Assembly: GCF_001707885.1 (NCBI RefSeq) | Contig: NZ_MASS01000016.1 | Location: 22,354-86,353, forward strand | Reading direction: 5' to 3' | Source of the DNA: Desulfosporosinus cupriresistens | GTDB lineage: Bacteria; Bacillota; Desulfitobacteriia; Desulfitobacteriales; Desulfitobacteriaceae | Length of the DNA stretch: 64,000 nt | In this document: positions 34,705 to 43,900 of the stretch, piece by piece | How the letters are laid out: each line of letters begins with the position of its first letter | Numbering within the stretch: the stretch's first letter is position 1 | Position numbers and translations under genes: made by a program | Notes under the pieces: model-generated | What the model was told of the DNA's origin: nothing | What the model saw: the letters and a program-made list of their open reading frames with translations, nothing else | Database searches by the model: none

Positions 34705-35525
34705 AGCTTATACCCTCGAGGAGTTAGCATATAAGGACCGATGATCCGGGTTTGAGAGTTGCCGATAATTACGGTTGTGAGCATGTCAATGGTCTGATTG
34801 GTGAAATCTTGAAGTGTGGTCATTTGCACGCTGGACTCCTCGCCCCGTAATGCCTCTCGGACCAATCCGACCGGTGTTTCAGGGTGACGGTGACGCAGGA
34901 GAATCTCGCGCACAGTCTCAATGTGCTGTGTGCGTCCTTTACTTTTGGGGTTATAAATCGCGAGGATAAAATCGGCTTCAGCCGCAAAACGCACGCGTTT
35001 CTCAATGACCTCCCAAGGCGTCATAAGATCACTTAAACTAATTACTGCAAAATCATGCATTAAAGGAGCCCCTAGCATGGATGCTGCCGCAGTGGCGGCA
35101 GTAATTCCAGGAATGATCTCCAGCGGAATGTCTAAAAGACCCTCTTGTTCCAGACACTCAATAACAATGCCAGCCATACCATAAATTCCGGCATCTCCAC
35201 TACTTACTACTGCCACTCTGTGTCCTTCGGCAGCTAAACGAATCGCTTCTCGACAACGGTCAATCTCTTGACGCATCCCATTGGAAACGATCTTTTGATC
35301 GGATAAATAGGGCCGAACGAGATCAATGTAGGTTTTATAGCCTACGATAAAGTCTACTTCATTCCAAACCGTCTGAACGCGTTGGGTCATATGGTCAGGA
35401 TCTCCGGGCCCGATGCCCACGACAAAAAGTTTTCCATGCTGATTGCTACGGTTACTCCCTGACCTTTCACTTTCGGTAGAACTAGCCGTCCCATTTGGGT
35501 TCCCAGTAAGCTTGCTGCTTCGCAT
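34701..35525 (-). CDS. cbiH: Cobalt-precorrin-3 C17-methyltransferase
   Basis: An SAM-dependent tetrapyrrole methylase that methylates C17 and contracts the ring. The core begins KLFVVGIGPGDPDHMTQRV, followed by FIVGYKTYIDLV, VAVVSSGDAGIYGMAG, GITAATAAASMLGAPLMHDF and LAIYNPKSKGR. The core lacks a start codon of its own; the only start in frame is ATG 35525 (after AGGAG), which adds 32 residues rich in Ser, Asn, Gly and Thr. These are encoded in the same DNA as the end of cbiG, a 139-base overlap. Confidence 0.9.
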   Translation of the reverse strand: MRSSKLTGNPNGTASSTESERSGSNRSNQHGKLFVVGIGPGDPDHMTQRVQTVWNEVDFIVGYKTYIDLVRPYLSDQKIVSNGMRQEIDRCREAIRLAAEGHRVAVVSSGDAGIYGMAGIVIECLEQEGLLDIPLEIIPGITAATAAASMLGAPLMHDFAVISLSDLMTPWEVIEKRVRFAAEADFILAIYNPKSKGRTQHIETVREILLRHRHPETPVGLVREALRGEESSVQMTTLQDFTNQTIDMLTTVIIGNSQTRIIGPYMLTPRGYKL

Positions 35526-36487
35526 ACTCCGTCCACTCCTATCTTTTCTGATACAAACTTCGATCGACTTAACTGTTCTTGTTCAATGACTGATTGGAGT
35601 TCCTCTGCCCTAAAGGTTTGAAACGGAACCCGTAAGTACCGGGCTGTTTCAATCAGACCATCTTCGTCGGATTTAAGGTCAATACTGTAGATTCCTGCGA
35701 CTGCCTTGAGAGAGGCCCCGATTTGTTCGACTGCTGCTGTAATCCCCTCTAAGACAGCGTTAGGGGAGATGCCCCGTCGGCATCCAACTCCAACACGTAA
35801 GACCGGAGGAATTAAATATACGCAATCTTTTTTTGGATTTAGGTCAGGAAAGGCACTTAAAATGACATTCGCTTTTTCCTTCTCATCTTCTGACAGAAAC
35901 TGATAATGCTCATCATTTAACCAAGTATATTCCGGTGGCAAAGTGTAACTTGACCAGACTTTGAGTGTGCCTTGCTCTAAAAGTAAGCGATTGACAGCTG
36001 GTAAATGGTTTATAGGTTCAACTTGCCAATGATATCGTCGAGCATATTCATCGGGGGCAACCAATCCCCGGCCATCAGTGGCAGTGGTAATAACTGCTAA
36101 AGCTCCACTTTGACTGGCTAGATGATTAGCCCAAGCATTTGCACCGCCTAAATGTCCGGAAAGCAAGGGAATGATGAACTTCCCTGCCTCGTCTAAAACG
36201 AGTACCGCAGGATCGTGGTCTTTGCACTCGATCAGTGAGGCGATTTGGCGTACCACAATCCCTGTAGCCATGACAAAAACGAGAACAGAATACTCCTGCC
36301 AGAGGTTCGGAACGATATCACCTAATTTATGAAAAATTTGCGTGTCATTTCTTGTATGGTTTTTTGAAAGAGCAAGGGCTTTGTCATGAATAAAAAAATC
36401 TCGCCTAACTGTGTTCGGGAACCCTTCGCTCATACGCTGGGCTGTAACCATTCCACGATCAGTCAACGCTACAAGTGCTACTTTCAA
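35387..36487 (-). CDS. cbiG: Cobalt-precorrin-5A hydrolase
   Basis: Opens the delta-lactone of cobalt-precorrin-5A and releases acetaldehyde. The N-terminal domain has VFVMATGIVVRQIASLI and FIIPLLSGHLGGANAWANHLA; the C-terminal domain has LRVGVGCRRGISPNAV and DEDGLIETARYL, and VDGVCEAASLL followed by VTVAIS. After that point the frame continues for about 16 more codons through the 5' part of cbiH, so the tail SMENFLSWASGPEILTI is probably non-conserved. The gene overlaps cbiF by four bases. Confidence 0.92.
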   Translation of the reverse strand: MKVALVALTDRGMVTAQRMSEGFPNTVRRDFFIHDKALALSKNHTRNDTQIFHKLGDIVPNLWQEYSVLVFVMATGIVVRQIASLIECKDHDPAVLVLDEAGKFIIPLLSGHLGGANAWANHLASQSGALAVITTATDGRGLVAPDEYARRYHWQVEPINHLPAVNRLLLEQGTLKVWSSYTLPPEYTWLNDEHYQFLSEDEKEKANVILSAFPDLNPKKDCVYLIPPVLRVGVGCRRGISPNAVLEGITAAVEQIGASLKAVAGIYSIDLKSDEDGLIETARYLRVPFQTFRAEELQSVIEQEQLSRSKFVSEKIGVDGVCEAASLLGTQMGRLVLPKVKGQGVTVAISMENFLSWASGPEILTI

Positions 36488-37272
36488 GTTGCTGTCCCTT
36501 GACGGTATTCATGAGTAAAGGTCGGGTCATAGAGCTTAGAGCGAGCATATCCGTTTGCGGGATCTAAGAAATCTCCGACCAGGATTTGCGCTTGTTTCCG
36601 AATTCCTGCCGCTTTTACTTTCTCTTCGATAGTTTCCAGAGTTCCCAGCAAAATCTCTTCATCCGGCCAACTTGCTTTAGCGATGACAGCAATGGGGGTT
36701 GAGGCTGGATAACCTTCCAGCAACTCTTTAACCACTGACCCTATATCCTGCACACTTAGGAAAATCGCCATACTCGCTTGATGTTTCGCTAATTTGGCAA
36801 GCGCTTCCTTCTCTGGTACAGGAGTTCGTCCGGCCAAGCGGGTAAGTATCAAAGTTTGACTGATTTCAGGTAACGTGAATTCTCGCCGAACTGCCGCAGC
36901 TGCTGAAAACACCGAACTGACCCCCGGAATGACGGAATAAGGAATATTTTGCTTGTCTAAGTAGTCGAATTGCTCTTTAATGGCTCCATACATGCTGGGA
37001 TCTCCAGTATGAAGACGCACAATTGTTTCGCCGTTCTTAGTCCCCTCATCCATCAAAGTGACTACTTCTTCAAGCGTGAGGTGGGCGCTGTCATGAATAG
37101 GTGTTCCTGGGCGACAAATTCGGAGCAACTCCGGGTTGACTAAAGATCCTGCATAAATCACGCGGTCTGCTCTCTCTAACGCGCGGGATCCCTTCACGGT
37201 TATAAGCTCCGGATCTCCTGGTCCAGCTCCAACAAAAATAACTTCCCCGTTAATTGTTGCTTTCTGACTCAT
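36484..37272 (-). CDS. cbiF: Cobalt-precorrin-4 C11-methyltransferase
   Basis: A 262-residue SAM-dependent tetrapyrrole methylase. It begins VIFVGAGPGDPELITVKG, followed by VIYAGSLVNPELL, VRLHTGDPSMYGAIKEQ, VIPGVSSVFSAAAAVRREFT and LPEISQTLILTRLAGRTPVP, which are specific to the CbiF/CobM group. It adds the C11 methyl group. It overlaps cbiL by 23 bases and cbiG by four. Confidence 0.93.
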   Translation of the reverse strand: MSQKATINGEVIFVGAGPGDPELITVKGSRALERADRVIYAGSLVNPELLRICRPGTPIHDSAHLTLEEVVTLMDEGTKNGETIVRLHTGDPSMYGAIKEQFDYLDKQNIPYSVIPGVSSVFSAAAAVRREFTLPEISQTLILTRLAGRTPVPEKEALAKLAKHQASMAIFLSVQDIGSVVKELLEGYPASTPIAVIAKASWPDEEILLGTLETIEEKVKAAGIRKQAQILVGDFLDPANGYARSKLYDPTFTHEYRQGTAT

Positions 37273-37990
37273 CGTTTTTCCTCCCTAACAAATCTTTTTT
37301 AACAAGAAGTAGGCTGAGATAATCGACTTTGTCAGATGTAAATTCTAGCGGTTTAGGCTCCCAACGGATTTTCTCTCCAGACTGACCGAGTCGCGTCAAC
37401 AAGACAGCTTTTTTCTCGCGTTCTTCGAGAAGAGTCAACATTTCTGGAAGTCTTCTAGATACTTTCATCAAGACTAAGTTTGGAAAATCCAGGTATTCCG
37501 CTACATCCTCAGTACTCGGCAAAATAAGCAAAGGCTCATCCCCTGTGGCCAGAGGCAAGTTAATCCTCGCTGCGGCAGCAGCCATAGCCGTTATTCCCGG
37601 AATGGTTGCAATACACTCTTGTGGTAATTCTTCTTGGAGAATGTTAAGTAGGTAACTGTACGTGCTATAGAGCGAAGGATCTCCCAGCGTAATAAAAGCA
37701 ACAGATTTGCCTTGTTTAAGTTGACCTAAGAGAGTTTGGGCTCCATCTTGCCAAGCTTTTGCCAAAACCTGTTGATCTGAAGTCATGGGCATTTCCAGTT
37801 CAATCAGACGGACGTTGGACGGACAGTGAACTTTAGCAATATCCCAAGCTACGCTTTCTCGCTCCATCTTAGATTTAGGTATGGCTACGATATCAACCGT
37901 TTGCAAAACTTCAACGGCAAGTAAAGTTAAAAGACGAGGATCACCGGGGCCGACCCCGATCCCATATAATTTTCCCCACGTTGTATTCAT
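37250..37990 (-). CDS. cbiL: Cobalt-precorrin-2 C20-methyltransferase
   Basis: A 246-residue SAM-dependent methylase acting first on cobalt-precorrin-2. Motifs: LYGIGVGPGDPRLLTLLAVE, VDIVAIPKSKMERESVAW, VAFITLGDPSLYSTYSYLL and TIPGITAMAAAAARINLPLA. The long sequence between the first two blocks, and YLLN, fit CbiL/CobI rather than other methylases. Four-base overlap with cbiET upstream. Confidence 0.92.
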   Translation of the reverse strand: MNTTWGKLYGIGVGPGDPRLLTLLAVEVLQTVDIVAIPKSKMERESVAWDIAKVHCPSNVRLIELEMPMTSDQQVLAKAWQDGAQTLLGQLKQGKSVAFITLGDPSLYSTYSYLLNILQEELPQECIATIPGITAMAAAAARINLPLATGDEPLLILPSTEDVAEYLDFPNLVLMKVSRRLPEMLTLLEEREKKAVLLTRLGQSGEKIRWEPKPLEFTSDKVDYLSLLLVKKDLLGRKNDESESNN

Positions 37991-39204
37991 GCTTTTTCTC
38001 CTTTTCGTGCTGATAGTATAAAGATCGGGTTCATTGCTTGGGCCATGTGTAGGGACTGAACGGCCTTCCAGCGGACCGCTTGAATAGAGACGGTATCGAT
38101 TTCCTGATAGTGAAGATCGGTAAGCAGTTTTAGCCCTTGAGCCACGGTTTCAATCGTTACCGCTGTGATTACCACTCTTCCTCCCTCGACGAGTGGTACT
38201 TGTTTTAGGATTTCCGCCAATCGCCCATTGCTACCGCCAATGATACAGACATCAACTGGTGGAATTTCTCCAAAAACATCAGGTGCAGCCCCAGAAATCA
38301 TACGAAGATTGGAGATTCCAAATTTTTTTTGGTTAGCAAGAATAAGTTCTTGAGCTTCTGGATTATGTTCAATAGCATAAACAACACCTTCGGCGGCAAG
38401 GGTTGCAGCTTCAATGCTGATACTTCCAGTACCTGCGCCAATGTCTACCACGCGGTCAGATAACGAAATCTGGGCTTTTGCAAGCACCTGCACTCGAATT
38501 TCAGCCTTCGTCATGGGAACCTTACCGCGCAGGAACTCTTGATCGGGAATCCCAATTCTACATCCAGTACTTTGCTTGACTTCTTGCTCTAAAGTGGGAT
38601 ATAGGATGACAATGGCATTTTTCAATAACTTCGTTTCCTGAGCCAAATGTTCAGCGTTCATTGTTTGCCAGATTTCCTCAGGATACCCCAGGGCATTACC
38701 AACAGAAATAAGAGGGTTATCGCCCCGTTCCAGATAGAATTGGGCAATTTTCTGGGGGGTATTCTCACCTCCAGTTAAAACCGCCGTCGGTCGTCTTAAC
38801 AATCGGGGCAATACGGACAATTCTCGACCATGTACACTAACAAAAGACGCATCTTGCCAGGCAAGCCCGGCTCTGGCAAAGGCGAATTGCAGTGAACTGA
38901 TTCCGGGGTAGACATCGATCCTCTCCTCCGGAAATTCCCTGCGCAGCATAGGCAAAAAACTAAAGAATCCTGGATCACCTGAGACTAGAACCCCAACAAT
39001 TTTTTTGTCCAGCAGGGCATCCTTGATCACAGCAAGACTAGGGGTAAGGTTACCGGTTATACAAGATTGATATCCCGAAAAATCGGGAAAGAGCTTGAGG
39101 GCTCTAGATCCTCCGATCAAGACATCGCAGTGCTTTACAAGTTCAGTGATTGCCGGTGGCAACCATTCAGGCTTACCAGGACCGATACCGATCACCTGTA
39201 ACAT
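37987..39204 (-). CDS. cbiET: Fused cobalt-precorrin-7 C5-methyltransferase / cobalt-precorrin-6B C15-methyltransferase (decarboxylating)
   Basis: A CobL-like fusion of CbiE and CbiT. Start chosen at ATG 39204 (MLQVIGIGPGKPEWL), after GGAAGAGGGGAATGT; the frame is open 12 codons further. The CbiE half (about residues 1-200) has GGSRALKLFPDF, VGVLVSGDPGFFSFL and YPGISSLQFAFARAGLAW. The CbiT half begins GKVPMTKAEIRVQVLAKAQI and contains the SAM motif VVDIGAGTGSISIEAATLA and VCIIGGSNGRLAEIL. First structural gene behind the cobalamin riboswitch. Confidence 0.93.
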   Translation of the reverse strand: MLQVIGIGPGKPEWLPPAITELVKHCDVLIGGSRALKLFPDFSGYQSCITGNLTPSLAVIKDALLDKKIVGVLVSGDPGFFSFLPMLRREFPEERIDVYPGISSLQFAFARAGLAWQDASFVSVHGRELSVLPRLLRRPTAVLTGGENTPQKIAQFYLERGDNPLISVGNALGYPEEIWQTMNAEHLAQETKLLKNAIVILYPTLEQEVKQSTGCRIGIPDQEFLRGKVPMTKAEIRVQVLAKAQISLSDRVVDIGAGTGSISIEAATLAAEGVVYAIEHNPEAQELILANQKKFGISNLRMISGAAPDVFGEIPPVDVCIIGGSNGRLAEILKQVPLVEGGRVVITAVTIETVAQGLKLLTDLHYQEIDTVSIQAVRWKAVQSLHMAQAMNPIFILSARKGEKA

Positions 39205-39326
39205 ACATTCCCCTCTTCCTAAGTTTGATGGCTTGTTCAAGACTCGAACAGGACCTTCGAGGTTAGAGCATCGTTCTTTGTTATATTGTTGAGTGCAACT
39301 GGGAAGTAAGCGAAATTATAGTATGT

Positions 39327-39354
39327 AAATAAAAAACGAGCCCGAGCGGCTCGT
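39327..39354 (-). terminator. Riboswitch expression-platform terminator
   Basis: On the minus strand ACGAGCC (39354-39348) pairs with GGCTCGT (39342-39336), followed by TTTTTTATTT. It lies between the cobalamin aptamer and the start of cbiET, so ligand binding probably favours this terminator and shuts the operon. Confidence 0.85.
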
Positions 39355-39379
39355 ATGGTTTACCCTAATAAACACACAC

Positions 39380-39560
39380 ATTTCCTATCGCCCGTAGGTC
39401 AGTGATGTTTCTTAAGGCAAGGTTTCCTGGCTTCAAGTCATCGTTCTCTTCCTCTTCCCAGCTTTAATTTTGAAGAGAACTCCTTGTTTACAGTGGCGGG
39501 ACCGCGTCGGATTTTCGCCGACTTCCCCTTTAAAATCCTCAATTGCAGAGGAACCTTAAG
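39380..39560 (-). promoter_or_regulatory. Cobalamin riboswitch
   Basis: The minus strand has the ordered conserved blocks of the adenosylcobalamin aptamer: AAGGTTCC near the 5' end, the core AAAGGGGAAGTCGGCGAAAA with TCCGACGCGGTCCC and GCCACTGTAA, a variable arm, then GAAGCCAGGAAACCTTGCC (the B12-box side) and the closing GACCTACGGGCGATAGG. A terminator follows at 39327-39354. It is placed downstream of cbiD and upstream of cbiET, so it should control cbiET and the genes beyond but not cbiD from its own promoter. Confidence 0.92.
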
Positions 39561-39699
39561 AATATTCATATTTAATTGAAAATACTTTCATTCGACGTAT
39601 AGTCAGATATTCGACCTTTATTTATGCAATTCCTTCTTTAGTAAGGAATTTTTTAAAAAATACTTAGAATGTTTCATTAGAAATTTCCAGGCATTAAAG

Positions 39700-40827
39700 T
39701 TAGGGCTCAATTGACCACTTCCAACCTTGCTCTTCGACTATTTTGCGAGCTGCTGAATCCCAACCAATCGGTTGGCCATTCAATAACGTCATGACCGTAC
39801 CAACAACTAGGCGTCCAAAGGTGAAAGCCTGGGCCCGTTCACTAGCTAAACGCGCCAAATGATGAAATAACGTTTGTTCTCCCAGAAGTAGGAGCTCCGA
39901 GGCGGCCCCTTCAGTTGTTGGTAATTCGGCAAGACGCGCTAAAGTGTCTATTTTAATCCCAGCTAGAGCAGCGTGCGCCACTAGGATTTCCATTCGGGCA
40001 TCAGCTACACGATTATGCGTATGAAAAATGCCTCCAGATACTTTAATCAATTTCCCGATATGCCCAAGTAATATAACTTGCTCAATCCCTCGGTAGGCTG
40101 CTTCTTCCAAGAGAAAGCCTACAAAGTTACTCATCTGGATCACTGCTTCGCCCGGGACCTTAAACCGCTCTGTCGCGACTCTAAATCCATAGTGCCCGGG
40201 GGTAAGAACTATGGATTTATGTCCATAGGCTACGGCTTGATCTAATTCCGGTAGAATAGAGGTTTTAAAGGCTTCCTCAGACATTGGCCGGACAATCCCA
40301 CTCGTCCCCAGGATAGAAATCCCTCCCTTAATCCCCAGTCTGGGATTAAGGGTACGTAAGGCAGTGGCTTCTCCGGCCGGGACCTCAATAATAATTTCGA
40401 GTTCTTCTTGAGGGAAAACCTCTCTTACCGCTGCAAGGATCATTTGCCTCGGTACCGGATTAATAGCACTTTTGCCAACTTCTATTGCTAATCCTTTTTT
40501 TGTGACGGTCCCAACCCCCTGGCCGCCTCGGATCTGAATGTCCCCTTGAGGTGAAATGAAGCGCGCTATTGCTTGGATCTCAAGTCCATGTGTTATGTCC
40601 GCGTCATCCCCTCCATCTTTGAGAATGGTTGCTTTAGCCAGTGGGTATTCAGATTCTCCCCTCTGGATTGGTAGCGTTAAACGTGCAGAATTTGGAAGGG
40701 GAATATCTACCTGTTCAGGTACATTGTCCCCTCGGAGCAGCAGGCAGGCCACTTTAGCGGCACCAGCAGCACAACTTCCGGTTGTATATCCTTCGCGCCA
40801 AGTATGTCGATCTTTGTCTCGTGCCAT
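39700..40827 (-). CDS. cbiD: Cobalt-precorrin-5B C1-methyltransferase
   Basis: A 375-residue enzyme that methylates C1 in the anaerobic route. Start is ATG 40827 (MARDKDRHTWREGYTTG), preceded by GGGAGAGGAAACT; a start six codons earlier is less likely. Signatures are GYTTGSCAAGAAKVA, GGDDADITHGLEI, GVGTVTKKGLAIEVG, AINPVPRQMI, GISILGTSGIVRPMSEEAF and LLGHIGKLIKVSGGIFHTHN. It is separated from the rest of the pathway by the riboswitch leader. Confidence 0.93.
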   Translation of the reverse strand: MARDKDRHTWREGYTTGSCAAGAAKVACLLLRGDNVPEQVDIPLPNSARLTLPIQRGESEYPLAKATILKDGGDDADITHGLEIQAIARFISPQGDIQIRGGQGVGTVTKKGLAIEVGKSAINPVPRQMILAAVREVFPQEELEIIIEVPAGEATALRTLNPRLGIKGGISILGTSGIVRPMSEEAFKTSILPELDQAVAYGHKSIVLTPGHYGFRVATERFKVPGEAVIQMSNFVGFLLEEAAYRGIEQVILLGHIGKLIKVSGGIFHTHNRVADARMEILVAHAALAGIKIDTLARLAELPTTEGAASELLLLGEQTLFHHLARLASERAQAFTFGRLVVGTVMTLLNGQPIGWDSAARKIVEEQGWKWSIEP

Positions 40828-40927
40828 AGTTTCCTCTCCCGCCATAGATTAATTAAAGGCTTAATTAATTCTCCCTATCAACAACCTTTCGTCAAGTCTC
40901 ACCTATGCTATTCAGCATCAGAGAATA

Positions 40928-40953
40928 GCAGTGTATTAACAATAATACACTGC
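40928..40953. repeat. Inverted repeat between cbiD and the redox operon
   Basis: GCAGTGTATTA (40928-40938) and TAATACACTGC (40943-40953) with a four-base loop; possible terminator of the redox operon read leftwards, though the U run is poor. Confidence 0.5.
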
Positions 40954-40999
40954 TACAATACTCACTATTTTGTAATTTCTAATTAGTTAAAAATTACTT

Positions 41000-43900
41000 T
41001 TATTTTAACCCATTCTCCGTGAGATAAACATGGAATTTCTTTTGAATAGTATCAAAAACTTGTTTATCTACAAACATTTTGTTTCCTTCAGGTATACATA
41101 AAACAGCTTTCTTATCTGCTTTATTATAACCATCTGTACAAAGTACCTGATAACCACAAGGATTTGATCGGCTATTTGGAGTGTAGATAGCGGCATCAGG
41201 ACTTTGTGGGAGATATAAACCACTGTATTCTGGAACTTCCGAAGATAACATCAAAGTTGCTTGCTTGATAGTTTCAATCTTAATATCGAGATATTGCCCT
41301 AACTTGGCCAAAGTGCTAAAGACGGTGTTTTGATTAACCGGCTGAATAGCGGGGTTAATCGTTTGAATCTTGCGATCCGATCTCGTAAACGTACCAGCAG
41401 ATTCTGCAAAACTACCAATCGGAATAACAATGTTCGAAATTGCGGTTGTAGCAGTCTCAAAGAGATCAAGAGTTACCACAAAATCAAGCTTCTTCAAAGC
41501 TTCAGCAAGTGTCGGGTCAGTTCCGGCCGGATCCTCACCAACGATTAAGGCGGCTTTGATTTTGCCAGCGTTGATTTGTTCTATAATCTGCATACCAGGA
41601 ACTTTTACGCCCATATCGATAAATCCTTGGGAATTACAGTTGGAGCGCATCAAGATAATTCCACTATGTGGCTTACCAATCTTGCCTGTAATTACAGCAA
41701 TATCTGCCAACAGTTTGATAGCATCCGCTGAGACAATACTGTCATCGATAACGAAGATTGCTTTTTTTGCTTCCCCGTACATTTTGGCGAGCTTAGTGGC
41801 ATCCTCAGAAGCTTGAGCGTCCTTAACATAATCGCTCAGATTAGTTAGATTCACAGCGTTCTTTTCAACATTAGCTTGGTTTACATAGCCACCGTCAAAG
41901 AGTGCTTTAACTAAGGACTTAATGAAGTCCAAGTTATTTTCAAGGTTAAGGGAAACATCAGCACATTCAGCCATTCTGGTTGTACCATTACTGATCGAGA
42001 CCAATTTGGCTTTTTTCTGGGCAGCAGTCTTAATTTTCACTCCCATAACCGGATTATTTTCGGCAATATTACCGACTGAAATGATCAAATCAGTACTGTA
42101 AAGTTCATCATAGCTGTTTGGAGAAGCATTGTAGCCTAGAACGCTTTCTGTTCCTGAAATATCTTTCTCAGCCATTGTGCCAAGGAAGGTTGTCCCCAAT
42201 TTGGCGGCAACTTTTTTCAGAATAAACGCTTCTTCATTTGTAAATCTTGGGGAGGCGAGGATTCCAATACTGTCATTGCCATATTGTCCTTGAATTAACT
42301 GGAGATTTTTCGTGGTCAGGGTTAAAGCTTCTTCAAGTGAAACCTCAAGGCTACTGTCTTTTCTGCGGACCAAAGAAGTTTTAATCTTGTTTTGATCGTT
42401 GACAAAGCCTATGCCAAATCTACCGTTAACGCATAAGACACCTTCGTCTTTCGTTCTGTCAGGGAGAGATTTGAAAACAAGATTTCCTTTGGATTGGAGA
42501 ATGATGTTACAGCCGACACCACAATAATTACAGACCGAGTTCACATTATCAAATTCGACAGGAACCTGCTTTGGTACAGCGGCTTTTTCCATACATGCTC
42601 CCGTTGGGCAGACATCAATACATTGACCGCATGAAATACACGAACTTTCCTCAAGTGGCAGATTAAACTCTGGAATGACCTTGGAATCGAAACCTCTTTT
42701 TTCTAGCCCTAGAGCTGTAACTCCAAGTCTTTCTTCACAGGCTCTGACGCATTGACCACATAAAATGCACTTATCAGGATTTCGAATAATAAACGGATGA
42801 GTTTGAGCTTCTTCTCGTTTATGAACTTCTCCGACGATTGCTTTGGTATTAATATTGTACTTGCCAAAATAATTAATCAACTTGCATTCGAAATAATCAT
42901 GGCAGCCGCACTCAAGACATTTGGCAGCTTCTTTAAGAGCACTTTCTTCAGTAAAGGTTTCTGAAATTGCACTAAAGCTGATCTTTCTTTTTTGCTCTTC
43001 GACAACAAAACCATGTTGGCGCTCTTGTTTGGCGATGTGCACAAAGTCCTGCGCCGTTAAATCAGTTTGGGTAATATAAGAAGGTTCAGAAACAGGAATG
43101 ATTTGACCATTTAAATAACTATCAATCACCTTGGCAGCATTATTTCCTTGAGCGATGGCAGCGATAGCGATTTTGGGACCAGTTGCAGCTTCGCCGCCAG
43201 CAAAGACACCTGCCATATTTGTTTCAAAGGTGTTAGGGTTAACGTTAATGTTGCCTCGTTTAGCGACATCAAGTTCCTTAATACTCCGAGCATTAACTTG
43301 CTGTCCAATGGCCGATAGAATGAGGTCTGCTTCAAAGGTAACTTCTTCGCCTGGAATTGGTTTCGGACTTCTTCTTCCGGAGGCATCGGGTTCGCCAAGC
43401 GCCATTTTCTGACATCTGACAGCTTTTGCTCTAGTGCCATCTCCAATAATTTCTACAGGGGCTACAAGGAACGTAAATTCAACGCCTTCTTCTTCTGCTT
43501 CTAGAATCTCAATCTTTTCTGCAGGCATTTCATCCTTTGTTCTTCTATAGATAACTTGAACATGCTCAGCTCCAAGCCTTACAGCCGTCCGGGCAACGTC
43601 CATAGCAGTATTTCCGCCACCAACGACGATCACTTTGTTGCCCATATACAAAGGCTCTGAATTGGTAACCTTACCTAAAAACTCTATGCCGCCAAGAACC
43701 CCTTCCATGTCTTGTCCTTCGCAGCCCATGCTTGAACTTTCCCAAGCCCCGATGGCTACGAAAACAGCGTCATACATTTTCTTGAGGTAGAGAAGGCTGA
43801 TATCTTCACCAAGTTTGACATTATATTTGATTTCCACGCCCATTTTCGTAAGAGTATTGATTTCAGCATCCAGAATTTCTTTAGGCAGACGGTATTCAGG

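Noticed and set aside
41330..41816. Long plus-strand frames opposite the giant redox gene
   Set aside because: Antisense to a gene with continuous domain matches; no start signals.
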